A program made the translations under genes and the position numbers. From Victivallales bacterium (GTDB lineage: Bacteria; Verrucomicrobiota; Lentisphaeria; Oligosphaerales; Oligosphaeraceae), in assembly GCA_017417585.1 (NCBI GenBank), contig JAFPYX010000033.1, positions 57,669 through 121,668 on the forward strand: a stretch of 64,000 nt of DNA. Direction: 5' to 3'. Below are positions 46,933 to 56,287 of the stretch, in pieces (position 1 is the stretch's first letter; the number at the start of each line of letters is the position of its first letter). Below the pieces are notes generated by a model. The model saw only the letters and a list, made by a program, of their open reading frames with translations. It had not been told where the DNA came from and made no database searches.

Positions 46933-48609
46933 TTATTCAGCGGTGCGGATCATTTCGCCAAATGGTCCGAGGAGCTGGTATTTGTTTTGCCACGAGGTAT
47001 ACATGATGCCACGGCAGCCTGGAGTCTGTCGGCAGATCTGGAGCCAGTCGCGGGAGCCGTCCAAGTTGTCGGCGTCATAGTATGCGGCTCCAAACGTGCG
47101 AAAGCCCAGGCCGGAGAAGAATGGCATGGCTTTCCTTCCATTGTACCAGCAGGCAATGATGAGGTCCTTTGGAATGAGATTCCAAACGCCCGCAAAGGTG
47201 CCTTTGCAACGATAGTAGTTGTCGTGGGCGTTGTGGGCCGGATCAAGCATGTCCGACCAGATGTAGATTTCGGCCTCGGGGCAGACCTCACGAATGAACT
47301 GGCACTGCCGTGTGATGCAGTCGGCGAGGATGTGCGCCATGTCCGTGTTTCGCGCCATGCAGGCGGCGCAGGTGCCTCCCGCGCGGATTTCATCCATGCT
47401 GAGGAACCACTTTCGCGGATGAAGCGCTTCGGCAATCTCATGGGCGGACTTCTCCAGCAGGTCGTAAAGCATCGGCTCCGACATGCAGGTCGTGCGTTGC
47501 CAGCCGTTTCGGACGGGACGATAATAGCTTACGGCAAGCCGGTCGCCGTCCCGGATGGCAGAATGGTCGGTCAACTTCAGAACCAGGCTCTCCGCAAACG
47601 CATCGTCATCCCCCAGAAAACGTTTCAGGGGCGGAATCGGCTCATAGTCCTTGCCTTCCTCATAAACTTGTCCGGTTACGGCATTGCGCACGACAAATGG
47701 CGTGCCCGGACGGCGCAGCACCTCGTTCACCCCGGCAATCTCGAGTTTCAGGTCGTCGATCCAGACTTTGCCGGATTTCCCCTCCCACACGCCTACATAG
47801 AGATTGCCCTCTGACAAGTCGCCGGAGGGAAAAACCATAGAGACATTTGTCCAGCCTCCTTGCGTGTCAACGTTCGGCGCGACGAAGGACAGCATTCGGG
47901 GTTCCTCCCCGCCATAGAATTGCAGGCGGAAAGCATACGGTGAATTCTCCGAGAAGTCCTCCATCCTGACCTGACAGGAAAGGCGGTATATGGTATTGGG
48001 ACGCAGACTGGCCTTGAAGCAGATGCGTCCATGGCCACCGATTGGATCCGAAGCGAAGTTCTCCAGTCGGATGGAGCATGTTCCGCCATAGTAGATTTCC
48101 GTGTCCGCGAAGGAGACGACGCCCGGCCGGTCAATCCACCCCTGGAACGGGAATACATTCCCGTCATGGAGTTCGAAATCGCCGTTGGGGACGGTAGGGG
48201 CTTCCTGCGCCATGACGGTCGCCTCCTTTCCCTTCACTAGATACGGCACATCCGAGATGGGCATTCCGGCGCAGAGATTGGGATTCTTGCCAAGCATGGT
48301 GCCATAGCCGATGGACCAGATGATGGGAATGATTTCGATGCCGTGCGAATCACAGTGGCGGCGAAGCGCCTGCAGGTGCGCTTTTCGCTTTGGAGACCAG
48401 TCGGCGTAGTTTTCGACTCCGCAGGACAGGAGCATGCCATTCAGACCAGAGCGGGAAGCCGTTTCAACCAGCGGAAAAAGCTCTTCAATATCCTTGTCGT
48501 TCTCAAGGGAACGGCTGACATAGAACCAGCGGTCGTGCATGGACTGCGCATGACTCAGTATAGACAGAGCGACCAGCAGAAGCGCGACTTTGCATCGTAA
48601 TATGTTCAT
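46933..48609 (-). CDS. Secreted glycoside-hydrolase-like protein with inserted carbohydrate-binding domain
   Basis: A 558-aa exported protein from the ATG at 48609; the 39 residues upstream of it overlap tRNA-Arg and are not used. The signal peptide is at residues 1-20. A TIM-barrel-like first half (residues about 25-120, GLNGMLLSCGVENY) is followed at about 140-310 by a jelly-roll module of CBM4/9 type (VPNGDFELHDGNVFPFQGW). The barrel then resumes with FLSMDEIRAGGTC, where Asp406-Glu407 are in the place of the catalytic Asp-Glu of GH20-like enzymes, and ends GIMYTSWQNKY. Family and substrate are not established. Confidence 0.7.
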   Translation of the reverse strand: MNILRCKVALLLVALSILSHAQSMHDRWFYVSRSLENDKDIEELFPLVETASRSGLNGMLLSCGVENYADWSPKRKAHLQALRRHCDSHGIEIIPIIWSIGYGTMLGKNPNLCAGMPISDVPYLVKGKEATVMAQEAPTVPNGDFELHDGNVFPFQGWIDRPGVVSFADTEIYYGGTCSIRLENFASDPIGGHGRICFKASLRPNTIYRLSCQVRMEDFSENSPYAFRLQFYGGEEPRMLSFVAPNVDTQGGWTNVSMVFPSGDLSEGNLYVGVWEGKSGKVWIDDLKLEIAGVNEVLRRPGTPFVVRNAVTGQVYEEGKDYEPIPPLKRFLGDDDAFAESLVLKLTDHSAIRDGDRLAVSYYRPVRNGWQRTTCMSEPMLYDLLEKSAHEIAEALHPRKWFLSMDEIRAGGTCAACMARNTDMAHILADCITRQCQFIREVCPEAEIYIWSDMLDPAHNAHDNYYRCKGTFAGVWNLIPKDLIIACWYNGRKAMPFFSGLGFRTFGAAYYDADNLDGSRDWLQICRQTPGCRGIMYTSWQNKYQLLGPFGEMIRTAE

Positions 48610-48642
48610 AGGAAAAGGAGTAAAGGACGGCAGACGTAATTG

Positions 48643-48675
48643 AAAAAAGCCACCTCCTGCTTGGCAAAAGGTGGC
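48643..48675 (-). terminator. Rho-independent terminator after tRNA-Arg
   Basis: On the minus strand GCCACCT pairs with AGGTGGC, 13-nt loop, followed by six T; 18 nt downstream of the tRNA. Confidence 0.85.
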
Positions 48676-48692
48676 AATTTCCTGGGTAAAAC

Positions 48693-48768
48693 TGGTACCC
48701 CGGGGCGGACTTGAACCGCCGACCAACGGTTTAGGAAACCGCTGCTCTATCCACTGAGCTACCGGGGC
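48693..48768 (-). tRNA. tRNA-Arg (anticodon CCT)
   Basis: A 76-nt cloverleaf with encoded CCA: acceptor GCCCCGG/CCGGGGT (G1.U72 wobble), D-stem GCTC/GAGC, anticodon stem GCGGT/ACCGT with loop TTCCTAA, T-loop TTCAAGT. Confidence 0.94.
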
Positions 48769-48776
48769 GGAAACAA

Positions 48777-48803
48777 TTGGTAATTAGCAATTAGCAATGA
48801 TTG
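48777..48803 (-). repeat. ATTGCTA repeat, right copy of an inverted pair
   Basis: AATTAGCAATTAGCAAT (48782-48798) is the exact reverse complement of 46850-46866. Confidence 0.6.
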
Positions 48804-48821
48804 GTTCGATGCTCGCAGGAC

Positions 48822-48855
48822 ATGCGGCAGGAATTATTCCTGTGTCCTGCCGCAT
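48822..48855 (-). terminator. Stem-loop downstream of pta
   Basis: A perfect 11-bp stem (ATGCGGCAGGA with TCCTGCCGCAT) lies 13 nt after the pta stop. It lacks a T-tract, so it may end or stabilise the ackA-pta mRNA without being a classical intrinsic terminator. Confidence 0.5.
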
Positions 48856-48867
48856 TCTGAGGCAGGA

Positions 48868-49863
48868 TTACATCGCCTGGCAGATGGTGATGGCCGCGAC
48901 TCCGGCGATATCCTCGGCGGAGCAGCCGCGGGAGAGGTCGCTGATTGGCTTGGCCACGCCCTGCATGATCGGGCCGTAGGCCTCGGCACCGGCCAGACGC
49001 TGGACCATCTTGTAGCAGATGTTTCCGCAGTTCAGATCCGGGAAGATCAGCACATTCGCCGTGCCCTTCAGCGGGCTGGTCGGGGCTTTCTGCGCCGCGA
49101 CTGCAGGCACCAGGGAGGCATCGGCCTGCAGCTCGCCGTCCACGATGGCGTCAACGCCCTGCTCTTTTACGCGCTGGATGGTGATTTCGGCGGCGGTGCG
49201 CATCTTGTCCACCATCTCGCTCTTGGCGCTGCCCTTGGTGGAGTAGCACAGGAAGGAGACGTGGGGTTGCTTGCCCAGGAGGGACTGGCAGGTGGCGATG
49301 GTGGCCATGGCGATATCGGCCAGGCCTTCGGCATCCGGGTTCGGATTCACTCCGCAGTCCGCGAAGATAAGCGTCTGCTCGCCGTTCGGGGCGGGGGTCT
49401 TGAGGTCCATCACGAAGCAGGAGGAAGCGGATTTGATTCCGGGGGCGGTGCCGATGCAGTGGAACGCCGCACGCAGCATGTCGCCGGTGGAGGCGATGGA
49501 GCCGGCGACCATTGCGTCACCGTGGCCGGCCTTGATCATCAGGTCAGCGAAGTAGAGGCGGTTCTTGATTTGCTCCTGTGCCTGCTCCAGAGTCACGCCC
49601 TTGGCCTTGCGGCGCTCGTAGAAGAGATTCGCCAGTTCGTCCTTCCAGGGGGAGTTGGTCCAATCGATTACCTCGACATCCATGCCGTCAAAGACGGACT
49701 TGTCGGGCAGTTCGGCGGGAGTGGCCAGCACGATGACTTTCGCCATCTTGCGGTTGGCGATAATCTGGGCGGCCTTGATCACGCGGGGATCCTGACCCTC
49801 GGGCAGAACGACGGTTTTGTAGGCGGTGGTGGCCTTTTCAATCAGCTTGTCAATGAGGCTCAT
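48868..49863 (-). CDS. pta: Phosphate acetyltransferase
   Basis: Converts acetyl-CoA and phosphate to acetyl phosphate, the first step of acetate production. It is 331 aa, the short class I form without the DRTGG regulatory domain. VVLPEGQDPRVIKAA, GDAMVAGSIASTGDMLRAA, and the C-terminal LIFPDLNCGNICYKMVQRL and GPIMQGVAKP are diagnostic. AAGGAAG precedes the ATG. It is co-transcribed with ackA (42-nt gap). Confidence 0.97.
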   Translation of the reverse strand: MSLIDKLIEKATTAYKTVVLPEGQDPRVIKAAQIIANRKMAKVIVLATPAELPDKSVFDGMDVEVIDWTNSPWKDELANLFYERRKAKGVTLEQAQEQIKNRLYFADLMIKAGHGDAMVAGSIASTGDMLRAAFHCIGTAPGIKSASSCFVMDLKTPAPNGEQTLIFADCGVNPNPDAEGLADIAMATIATCQSLLGKQPHVSFLCYSTKGSAKSEMVDKMRTAAEITIQRVKEQGVDAIVDGELQADASLVPAVAAQKAPTSPLKGTANVLIFPDLNCGNICYKMVQRLAGAEAYGPIMQGVAKPISDLSRGCSAEDIAGVAAITICQAM

Positions 49864-49905
49864 GGCTTGCTTCCTTTAAAATCTATCTAACTTATTAATT
49901 ATCAA

Positions 49906-51099
49906 CTACTTAGCACAAATTTTAACCGTTTCCATCGCAATCATGAGTTCTTCGTTGGTGGGCATCACGATGGCGGTGAGCTTGGAGTCGGGTGTGGAGA
50001 TGGTGCACATCTTGCCGCGGCAGGCGTTGGCCTGTTCGTCGAGCGTGCATCCCAGCGGTGCGAGATTCTTGACGATATCCACGCGAGTCTCGTAGGAGTT
50101 TTCGCCGATTCCGCCGGTGAAGAGGATTGCGTCGGCTCCGCCGAGGAGGAGGTAGTATGCCCCGATGTAGTGGGTGAGGCGGTGGAGGAACATCTTATAG
50201 ACCTCGGTGGCCTTGGGGTCACCGTCGGCCATGGCCTGGCGAATGTCGCGCATATCACTGGAGCGTTCGGAGACTCCGAGGAAGCCGGACTTCTTATTGA
50301 GCATGGTATCGATTTCGGCGGCGGAGAGGCCCTCCTGCTGTTGGAGGAAAGTCACCACGGCGGCATCCACGTCGCCGGAGCGGGTTCCCATCACGAGACC
50401 GGCCAGCGGGGTGAGTCCCATGGAGGTATCCACGACTTTGCCACCCTTCACGGCGCAGAGGCTGGAGCCGTTGCCCAGGTGGCAGGAGATGATCTTCGCC
50501 TTCGCGGGATCCAGCTTAAGGTATTCGCAGGCCTTTCCATAGACATACTTGTGGCTGGTGCCGTGGAAGCCGTACTTGCGCACCGCGTACTTTTCGTAAT
50601 ACTTGCGGGGGATGGCATACATGTATGCCTCGGGACCCATCGACATGTGGAAGGCGGTGTCGAAGACCGCGACATTCGGGATGCCGGGGAAGCTCTCCTC
50701 GCACGCCTCGATGCCACCCAGGTTCGCGGGGTTATGCAACGGACCAAGCACGAAGTACTTGCGGATGGAGGCTTTCACCGCATCGTCAACCAGCGTTGGT
50801 TCACTGAAATCCATGCCGCCGTGCAGAACGCGGTGGCCGATGGCGCCGATCTCGGAGAGGCTCTTGATCACGCCGATTTCGGGATCGGTCATCTTCGCGG
50901 TGATGGACTTGAGCGCCTCGCTGTGCTTCTTGATGTCCAGCGGAGCCTCGAACTTCTGCCCATGCGCCTGGTAGGTCATGTTCGTGCCCTCCAGACCGAT
51001 ACGCTCCACCAAACCCTTGCAAAGCACGCTCTCGTCCGCCATGTCGAACAACGTGTACTTCAAGGACGAACTACCCGAATTGATGACCAGAACTTTCAA
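49906..51099 (-). CDS. ackA: Acetate kinase
   Basis: Makes acetate and ATP from acetyl phosphate. It is 397 aa, the usual length, from a TTG at 51099 with GGAGG 6 nt upstream; the frame extends 11 codons further without a site. VINSGSSSLKYTLF, CHLGNGSSLCAV, GTRSGDVDAA and FTGGIGENS are the family motifs. With pta it forms a substrate-level ATP pathway, which fits fermentative growth. Confidence 0.97.
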   Translation of the reverse strand: MKVLVINSGSSSLKYTLFDMADESVLCKGLVERIGLEGTNMTYQAHGQKFEAPLDIKKHSEALKSITAKMTDPEIGVIKSLSEIGAIGHRVLHGGMDFSEPTLVDDAVKASIRKYFVLGPLHNPANLGGIEACEESFPGIPNVAVFDTAFHMSMGPEAYMYAIPRKYYEKYAVRKYGFHGTSHKYVYGKACEYLKLDPAKAKIISCHLGNGSSLCAVKGGKVVDTSMGLTPLAGLVMGTRSGDVDAAVVTFLQQQEGLSAAEIDTMLNKKSGFLGVSERSSDMRDIRQAMADGDPKATEVYKMFLHRLTHYIGAYYLLLGGADAILFTGGIGENSYETRVDIVKNLAPLGCTLDEQANACRGKMCTISTPDSKLTAIVMPTNEELMIAMETVKICAK

Positions 51100-51361
51100 C
51101 TGAATCCTCCGTGAGTGAAAGGGCGACAACATGCCGACCCCGATGAGATTTACGAGAAAGAATATATTTTTAATATAAATCCTCTAAGGAGTTCTGTCAT
51201 ACTTCGCAGGAAAAATCCCTACCCATGCACAGCTGTCCGGTTAAAATATGGAAGTTACCGCAACAAGCCGGATTGTCATTTCTTGTCGCTGCCTCAGGGG
51301 AGCGTGGTGACAATGACGCCGATGATACGCTTTCTCCGGCGGCGGAGAATTAGATCAACGC
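51100..51361. other. 262-nt intergenic region upstream of ackA
   Basis: It contains the ackA leader and promoter-like element, then about 190 nt without a gene. A CTCCGGCGGCGGAG palindrome (51331-51344) close to the end of the next minus-strand gene could be its transcription end, but no T-tract follows. Confidence 0.4.
51169..51177 (-). promoter_or_regulatory. Putative -10 element for ackA-pta
   Basis: TATATTAAA on the minus strand, about 70 nt before the TTG start, in an AT-rich patch. Confidence 0.35.
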
Positions 51362-53377
51362 TCAGGGGGCTTCCACCCTCTCCTGGGGCGCCTCGGATTC
51401 TCTTAACATAATTATCGCGCAGATGGCGGGATCGACGGAGGAGCGCACTACGAACGCGGGGAGCGTGTGCGTCTCCACCGCCTGACTCTGGAAATTCCAG
51501 ACTTCGACAGGCAACTTCTCCTGGGTTACGGCGTAGGGTCTCTCAGGAGCCAGTGGATCCTCTGGCAAGTTCCCCATGCACTCCGGCACCAGCTCGGGCA
51601 ATGCCGTGGGGAAACGTCCGTCATGCGCCATCCGGTAACGTTGCATGCCGACCAGCAGCAATTCCGCGTTCAAGCGGCTCTCGGCCAGGCGGAGCACCTC
51701 GCGAATGGAGCTCTTGCCAATCAGCAGACTCTTCAGATAGCGCACATACGGTCCATCCACCGCAGGAGCCTGTTCCAAATCAGCCCACGACTGGATTTTC
51801 ACAACCCATTGAACGATAGAATGATATTCGGCATCCACCAGCATCTGCGGCTGGGGTGCGATCCAGGCGACCTTTCCAAAGGAAACTCCTCCAGTCTTCC
51901 CGTCATCATCCTTCAACTGCCTTGTCCGCGATGCCGCCTCCTCCAGCATGGCCTTCAGCATTTCCCTCGGTGGCTTTTGGAGAGCACCGCGGCACGCCAG
52001 CAGCTGCCTTTCCGCCTCGTCCACCGTCTTTTTCTGCCCAGGGAATCCCTCCAATAACCGTTCCGCCATCTGCGCCACTTCATCCAGCCGGCCGACAGCC
52101 TCCATCAAATTCCGGAGATCCGGCGCATCCAGTTGATTCATGGCCATTTGGGAAACCATCACGAAACACGCCAGAGCGGTTTCGAGGTCATCCTGCTGAA
52201 TCGCCGCCTCCATTCGCCAACGAAGAATCAAGAAGAGTCCAGGGGAGAAAATGGCGACTGGCGGCTTTTTCTCCAGCATGGCCGGCAATCCATCCAACAC
52301 CGGCTGGACTTGCGCCAGGTACCGTGTCAGCTGCGCATGTTCTTCTGGCGTAGCGGGTGCGGGCAGCCATCTTCGGGCAGTCTCACGTTTCCACATGAAT
52401 GGCGAACGCGTGGCGGGATCCTGGTCGCCCGGCGTGGCGACGGCAAGTTGCCTCCCGAATTCCTGCTGAAGCGTCGCAAATTCGAGTTGCCCCTCATACC
52501 ATTCCGACAGGCCCCCGCCCAATTCGCCCTGGACGCCAGCAGCACTTATTTGCCCCTCCACCTGGCTGATACGCCGTTCAATCACCCCCAGGGCAATCTG
52601 CGAGAACACCACTGCCGCGACAAAACTGGCGATCGCCCCCCACGACCACCAAGTGAAGAAGGAGCGGATTGGCTCGCCACTCCGCAGGGAATAGACCTTC
52701 AGGCGCAGCCACCAATCCACCAGAATTAGCAGAATGCCCCCAAGCAGCATTGCGAGGATGCCAAGATGCGCTTCCAGGAACGACAGCACCTGCTGATACC
52801 AACCGGGGAACAGGTCGAGAACCTGGACATTGCCGAAAACCGCCTTGCTGTAATGCGCAATGCAGCAAAGCACCATCGCCTCCACCAGCCCCCAGCCAAT
52901 CAGCCCTGCAAGCGTCGATGCGGCCACAAGCCAGAGCTGGCGGGGTTGCCCGCGAGAGATCAGCACCCCCATGAACGCAAAGAAAAGATACATCAGCGTC
53001 AGCAACGCCATGGGCGTCAGCAGTGCGCTTCCGACCATCATGCAGCGTGCCGCCACTGCCACCAGCACAATCCAGGCCACCGTGGCGCCCCCTTTGAAGG
53101 CGCCTTCCACCTTCGGCATGTGAAGACCACGATAATACCTTACCAGACAGAAGCCATAAAGCCCGGTGACCAGCACCCCCGCCAGGCACAAAGCATTGGC
53201 GCCCGCATCCATTCCAAACCATCCCAGGCACCAGCAGGAAAAACACGCCAGGGCCAGCGCCGAAACCCCAAAGAGCAGCTGGGTAAGCACCGACGCCGAA
53301 CGTGCGGCGGGCACGGGCGAATTGTCCACCCGCCGTTTCAGACCTTCCATGAAACCAATTTGGGGTTCCTCTGGCAT
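51362..53377 (-). CDS. Multi-spanning membrane protein of unknown function
   Basis: A 671-aa protein with two parts. The first 270 residues hold about seven hydrophobic helices (VLTQLLFGVSALALACFSCW, WIVLVAVAARCMM, ILAMLLGGILLILV). The remaining 400 residues are soluble and mainly helical, ending in RLNAELLLVGMQRYRMAHDG and RFPTALPELVPECMG, a pattern reminiscent of the Gly/Pro turn after the N-terminal helix of pseudopilin-like PVC proteins. I do not recognise the family. It follows the 53421 gene by 43 nt and is probably in the holA-argH unit. Confidence 0.75.
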   Translation of the reverse strand: MPEEPQIGFMEGLKRRVDNSPVPAARSASVLTQLLFGVSALALACFSCWCLGWFGMDAGANALCLAGVLVTGLYGFCLVRYYRGLHMPKVEGAFKGGATVAWIVLVAVAARCMMVGSALLTPMALLTLMYLFFAFMGVLISRGQPRQLWLVAASTLAGLIGWGLVEAMVLCCIAHYSKAVFGNVQVLDLFPGWYQQVLSFLEAHLGILAMLLGGILLILVDWWLRLKVYSLRSGEPIRSFFTWWSWGAIASFVAAVVFSQIALGVIERRISQVEGQISAAGVQGELGGGLSEWYEGQLEFATLQQEFGRQLAVATPGDQDPATRSPFMWKRETARRWLPAPATPEEHAQLTRYLAQVQPVLDGLPAMLEKKPPVAIFSPGLFLILRWRMEAAIQQDDLETALACFVMVSQMAMNQLDAPDLRNLMEAVGRLDEVAQMAERLLEGFPGQKKTVDEAERQLLACRGALQKPPREMLKAMLEEAASRTRQLKDDDGKTGGVSFGKVAWIAPQPQMLVDAEYHSIVQWVVKIQSWADLEQAPAVDGPYVRYLKSLLIGKSSIREVLRLAESRLNAELLLVGMQRYRMAHDGRFPTALPELVPECMGNLPEDPLAPERPYAVTQEKLPVEVWNFQSQAVETHTLPAFVVRSSVDPAICAIIMLRESEAPQERVEAP

Positions 53378-53420
53378 GGTTTCTTCAGCGAAATCTCAAT
53401 TCGTCAATCGTCCGCGACCG

Positions 53421-54104
53421 TCACTGCCGCTTTTCTGCCTCGATTGTCCAATCGGTGTCGCTGGCGGTCACGCTGACGGTGACCGGCCCCGCCACAGTGA
53501 TCCACCCCTCGCCTTCCTGACCGGCCGAATTCAATTGCGTCGAGTAGTACAGCTTCGCGTCATCGGAAGTGACCGTGACCACGACATTCCCCTCCGTCTC
53601 CTGGATGACATGCAACTTCCATGGGGCGTTTTGCGCAGTGAAGACAATCTTCTCGCTGCCGGTACCGGCCCAGACACCAAGCTTTGTCGCGGGTTTCTTC
53701 TGCTCTTCAAGAACTCCCTTGAGCCGCCATTCCTGCACGCTGGTAAGACATTGGTCAAGACGCACTTCCCAGGGCCGCCCGTCGCCTTCGATCACCAGCA
53801 TGGCAAACTGAAGGCCGTCAGCACTCTTGCTGCCTGGCTGAAGCACCTGGCGGCTCTTCAGCAGCTCCTTCGGAGGAAGCGGCTTCTTGGTCGCCGCATC
53901 AAGCACCGTGATGCTCAACGGACCTTTCTGTGGAGAGGCATAGTTCACGCGATAGGTTTCCCCGTACAACGGCACCACCTGCGTAATCATGGTGCCGTTG
54001 CCCTTCCAGGTGAAAGTCCCTTTGATCCAGCGGTAGTCGTCTGCATACAGCGCGGCACCCACGAAAACAGCCAAAGACAAACAAAGCAAGTATTTATGAT
54101 TCAT
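53421..54104 (-). CDS. Secreted beta-rich protein of unknown function
   Basis: A 227-aa exported protein with a signal peptide (residues 1-21, ending AALYA-DD). The mature part is predicted to be beta-rich with conserved-looking GTFTWKGNGTMITQVV and WEVRLDQCLTS stretches, a possible two-domain sandwich. It lies 4 nt after argH and 43 nt before the membrane protein. Family not recognised. Confidence 0.75.
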   Translation of the reverse strand: MNHKYLLCLSLAVFVGAALYADDYRWIKGTFTWKGNGTMITQVVPLYGETYRVNYASPQKGPLSITVLDAATKKPLPPKELLKSRQVLQPGSKSADGLQFAMLVIEGDGRPWEVRLDQCLTSVQEWRLKGVLEEQKKPATKLGVWAGTGSEKIVFTAQNAPWKLHVIQETEGNVVVTVTSDDAKLYYSTQLNSAGQEGEGWITVAGPVTVSVTASDTDWTIEAEKRQ

Positions 54105-54108
54105 CTAT

Positions 54109-55527
54109 TTACTCCTTATTTTTTTTAGCATCCTTCTTGGATTTCCGCGACATTTTCATCCCCAGCAGTTTTGCCCATTCGAGCAACTGCCCATGAACTT
54201 GCGCGGGCGCGGTGCCGCCGACGATGTCGCGTGCGGCGACGCTGTGTTGTGGATTGAAAATCGCCAGGAACTCCGGCGTGGCGGAGGGGATGGTTTTCCG
54301 CATTGCCTTGAGGTCGGCCTCGGCAAGCGTGATTCCCTTGCGGGCGCAATCCCCCACGAAGCGCCCCACCTGGTGATGCGCCTCGCGGAATGGCATGCCC
54401 TGGCGCACCAGCGCTTCCGCCAGATCGGTGGCCATCAGCGCGGGGTCGGAGGCCGCCGCCAGCATTCGCTCGGCATTCGGCTTGACAGTGGCGAGCATCG
54501 CGGCCATCGTGGATAGCACCAGCTTCACGGTATCGATTGCATCAAAGAGCCCCTCCTTGTCTTCCTGAAGGTCGCGGTTGTAGGTCAGCGGCAATCCCTT
54601 CAGGGTAGTCAAAAGTCCCATCAGCGCCCCATAGACACGCCCGGTCTTCCCGCGGGTCAGCTCGGCGACATCGGGGTTTTTCTTCTGCGGCATTAGGCTG
54701 GAGCCCGTAGTGAACGCATCGCCGATTTCCACGAAGGCGAACTCCTGCGAGAACCAGATTGCGATGTCCTCCGCGAGCCGCGAGAGATGCATTGCGACAA
54801 TCGCGAGGGCGGCGAGGAACTCGATGGAGACATCGCGGTCCGCCACAGCGTCCATCGAGTTCACCAGCACATCCTCGAAGCCGAGTTCCTTCGCCACGAA
54901 TTCGCGGTCCAGCGGGAGGGTTGATCCAGCCAACGCACCCGCCCCCAGCGGCAACCGGTTGATTCGGCGGCGGCAATCCATGAGCCGTTCAATGTCACGT
55001 CCAAGCATCTCCATGTAGGCCAGAAGGTGATGGGCAAAGAGCACCGGCTGCGCATGCTGCAGGTGCGTGAAGCCCGGAAGAATCGCCGTCTCGTTTTCGG
55101 CGGCCAGTTTCCACAGCGCCTTCAGGAGTGAAATGACAGTAATGCCGATCTCATCGGCCTGATCACGCAGATAGAGGCGTTCGTCGGTGGCGATCTGGTC
55201 ATTGCGGCTGCGCCCGGTATGAAGCCGTGCGCCGGCAGGACCGACCAGCTCGGTAAGCCTCGCCTCGATGTTCATGTGGATGTCCTCCAGTTCGGTCTTG
55301 AAGACGAACTTCCCGGAATCCAGCTCTTTCTTCACCTTCCTGAGACCCGAGGCGATTTTCCGCGCGTCCTCCTTGGGGATGATTCCCTGGCGCGCAAGCA
55401 TCTTCGCATGCGCCAGGCTCCCCTGGATGTCATACGGATAAAGCCGGCGGTCGTAGGAGATTGACTCAGAAAGCTTCAGAACCTGCTCAGCCGGACTCTG
55501 GCTAAAACGTCCATCCCAAAGTGGCAT
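54109..55527 (-). CDS. argH: Argininosuccinate lyase
   Basis: Last enzyme of arginine synthesis, splitting argininosuccinate into arginine and fumarate. It is 472 aa, standard length. The N-terminal LWDGRFSQSPAEQVLKLSES, TGRSRNDQIATDERLY, and the signature loop GSSLMPQKKNPDVAELTRGKTGR with catalytic Ser are present. A C-terminal MSRKSKKDAKKNKE tail is basic. It begins 13 nt after the GAF gene; no other arg gene is in the window. Confidence 0.97.
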   Translation of the reverse strand: MPLWDGRFSQSPAEQVLKLSESISYDRRLYPYDIQGSLAHAKMLARQGIIPKEDARKIASGLRKVKKELDSGKFVFKTELEDIHMNIEARLTELVGPAGARLHTGRSRNDQIATDERLYLRDQADEIGITVISLLKALWKLAAENETAILPGFTHLQHAQPVLFAHHLLAYMEMLGRDIERLMDCRRRINRLPLGAGALAGSTLPLDREFVAKELGFEDVLVNSMDAVADRDVSIEFLAALAIVAMHLSRLAEDIAIWFSQEFAFVEIGDAFTTGSSLMPQKKNPDVAELTRGKTGRVYGALMGLLTTLKGLPLTYNRDLQEDKEGLFDAIDTVKLVLSTMAAMLATVKPNAERMLAAASDPALMATDLAEALVRQGMPFREAHHQVGRFVGDCARKGITLAEADLKAMRKTIPSATPEFLAIFNPQHSVAARDIVGGTAPAQVHGQLLEWAKLLGMKMSRKSKKDAKKNKE

Positions 55528-55540
55528 AATGCGTTAAATC

Positions 55541-56287
55541 CTATTTTTCGTTCAAGTCGCTGGTCGCCATCCGCCCTCCCCTCTGGACAATGCAGTCCAG
55601 CAGATGCGCGGCGGCGATGGTCACATGCCCGTCGTTGAAGCCTGCCTTCCTCAATTCGCGGTAGAAACTCTCGGCGAGTATCCGCACGACCTTGGCGGGG
55701 TTGCGGATAGAGTTGATCATCAGCTGGTTGCCGTCTCCGACCTCCTCGTCTGCCAAATCCGCCGGCCGCAATGCCAGACGCTGGTTCAGCAGATCCATGG
55801 CCTTGCCGTTTTCGATGATCAGCGAGGCGAATGGCCCTAGGAGCGAGAAGAGCCTGCGGCGCAACGGGTCCCGCGCCGCATTGGGGTCTTTCGCGCCCCC
55901 CGCGAAGAGATGGCCGATGCGATGCCCCTTGAAATACAGCGGCATCACGATAATGGGGAACTGGATGCCTTCCAGTCCGGAGTCAATCCAGTTGATCTGG
56001 TGGATGTTCTGGAGGCGGAAAAGGATGGTCTGGAGGCGGTCCGGCACAATCAACGGGCTTCCTTCCCGGAAGATCGCGGGATCAAGCCCCACAGTGGCAT
56101 TCACGATGAAACGCTGCTTCTCTTCGTCCATCAGCAGCACGGCCGCCTGGGTGCTGTCCAGCACCCGACAGGTCAGCTTGACAATTCGCCGCAGCCCCTC
56201 CGCGAGGTTGCTCGGCTCGGTGAGCGCCTCGCTGAGTTCCTCCAGGATGTCAAGATTGCGATCCAATTCAGTTTCCGAAGGGTTCAT
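55541..56287 (-). CDS. GAF-domain protein
   Basis: A 248-aa soluble protein with a helical N-terminal segment and a GAF-like domain at about residues 30-165 (VLDSTQAAVLLMDEEKQRF, ATVGLDPAIFREGSP, VMPLYFKGHRIGHLFAGG). The last 60 residues are helical. There is no output domain such as kinase, GGDEF or HTH, so it may sense a small molecule and act through a partner. It overlaps the holA stop by 4 nt (ATGA). Confidence 0.75.
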   Translation of the reverse strand: MNPSETELDRNLDILEELSEALTEPSNLAEGLRRIVKLTCRVLDSTQAAVLLMDEEKQRFIVNATVGLDPAIFREGSPLIVPDRLQTILFRLQNIHQINWIDSGLEGIQFPIIVMPLYFKGHRIGHLFAGGAKDPNAARDPLRRRLFSLLGPFASLIIENGKAMDLLNQRLALRPADLADEEVGDGNQLMINSIRNPAKVVRILAESFYRELRKAGFNDGHVTIAAAHLLDCIVQRGGRMATSDLNEK

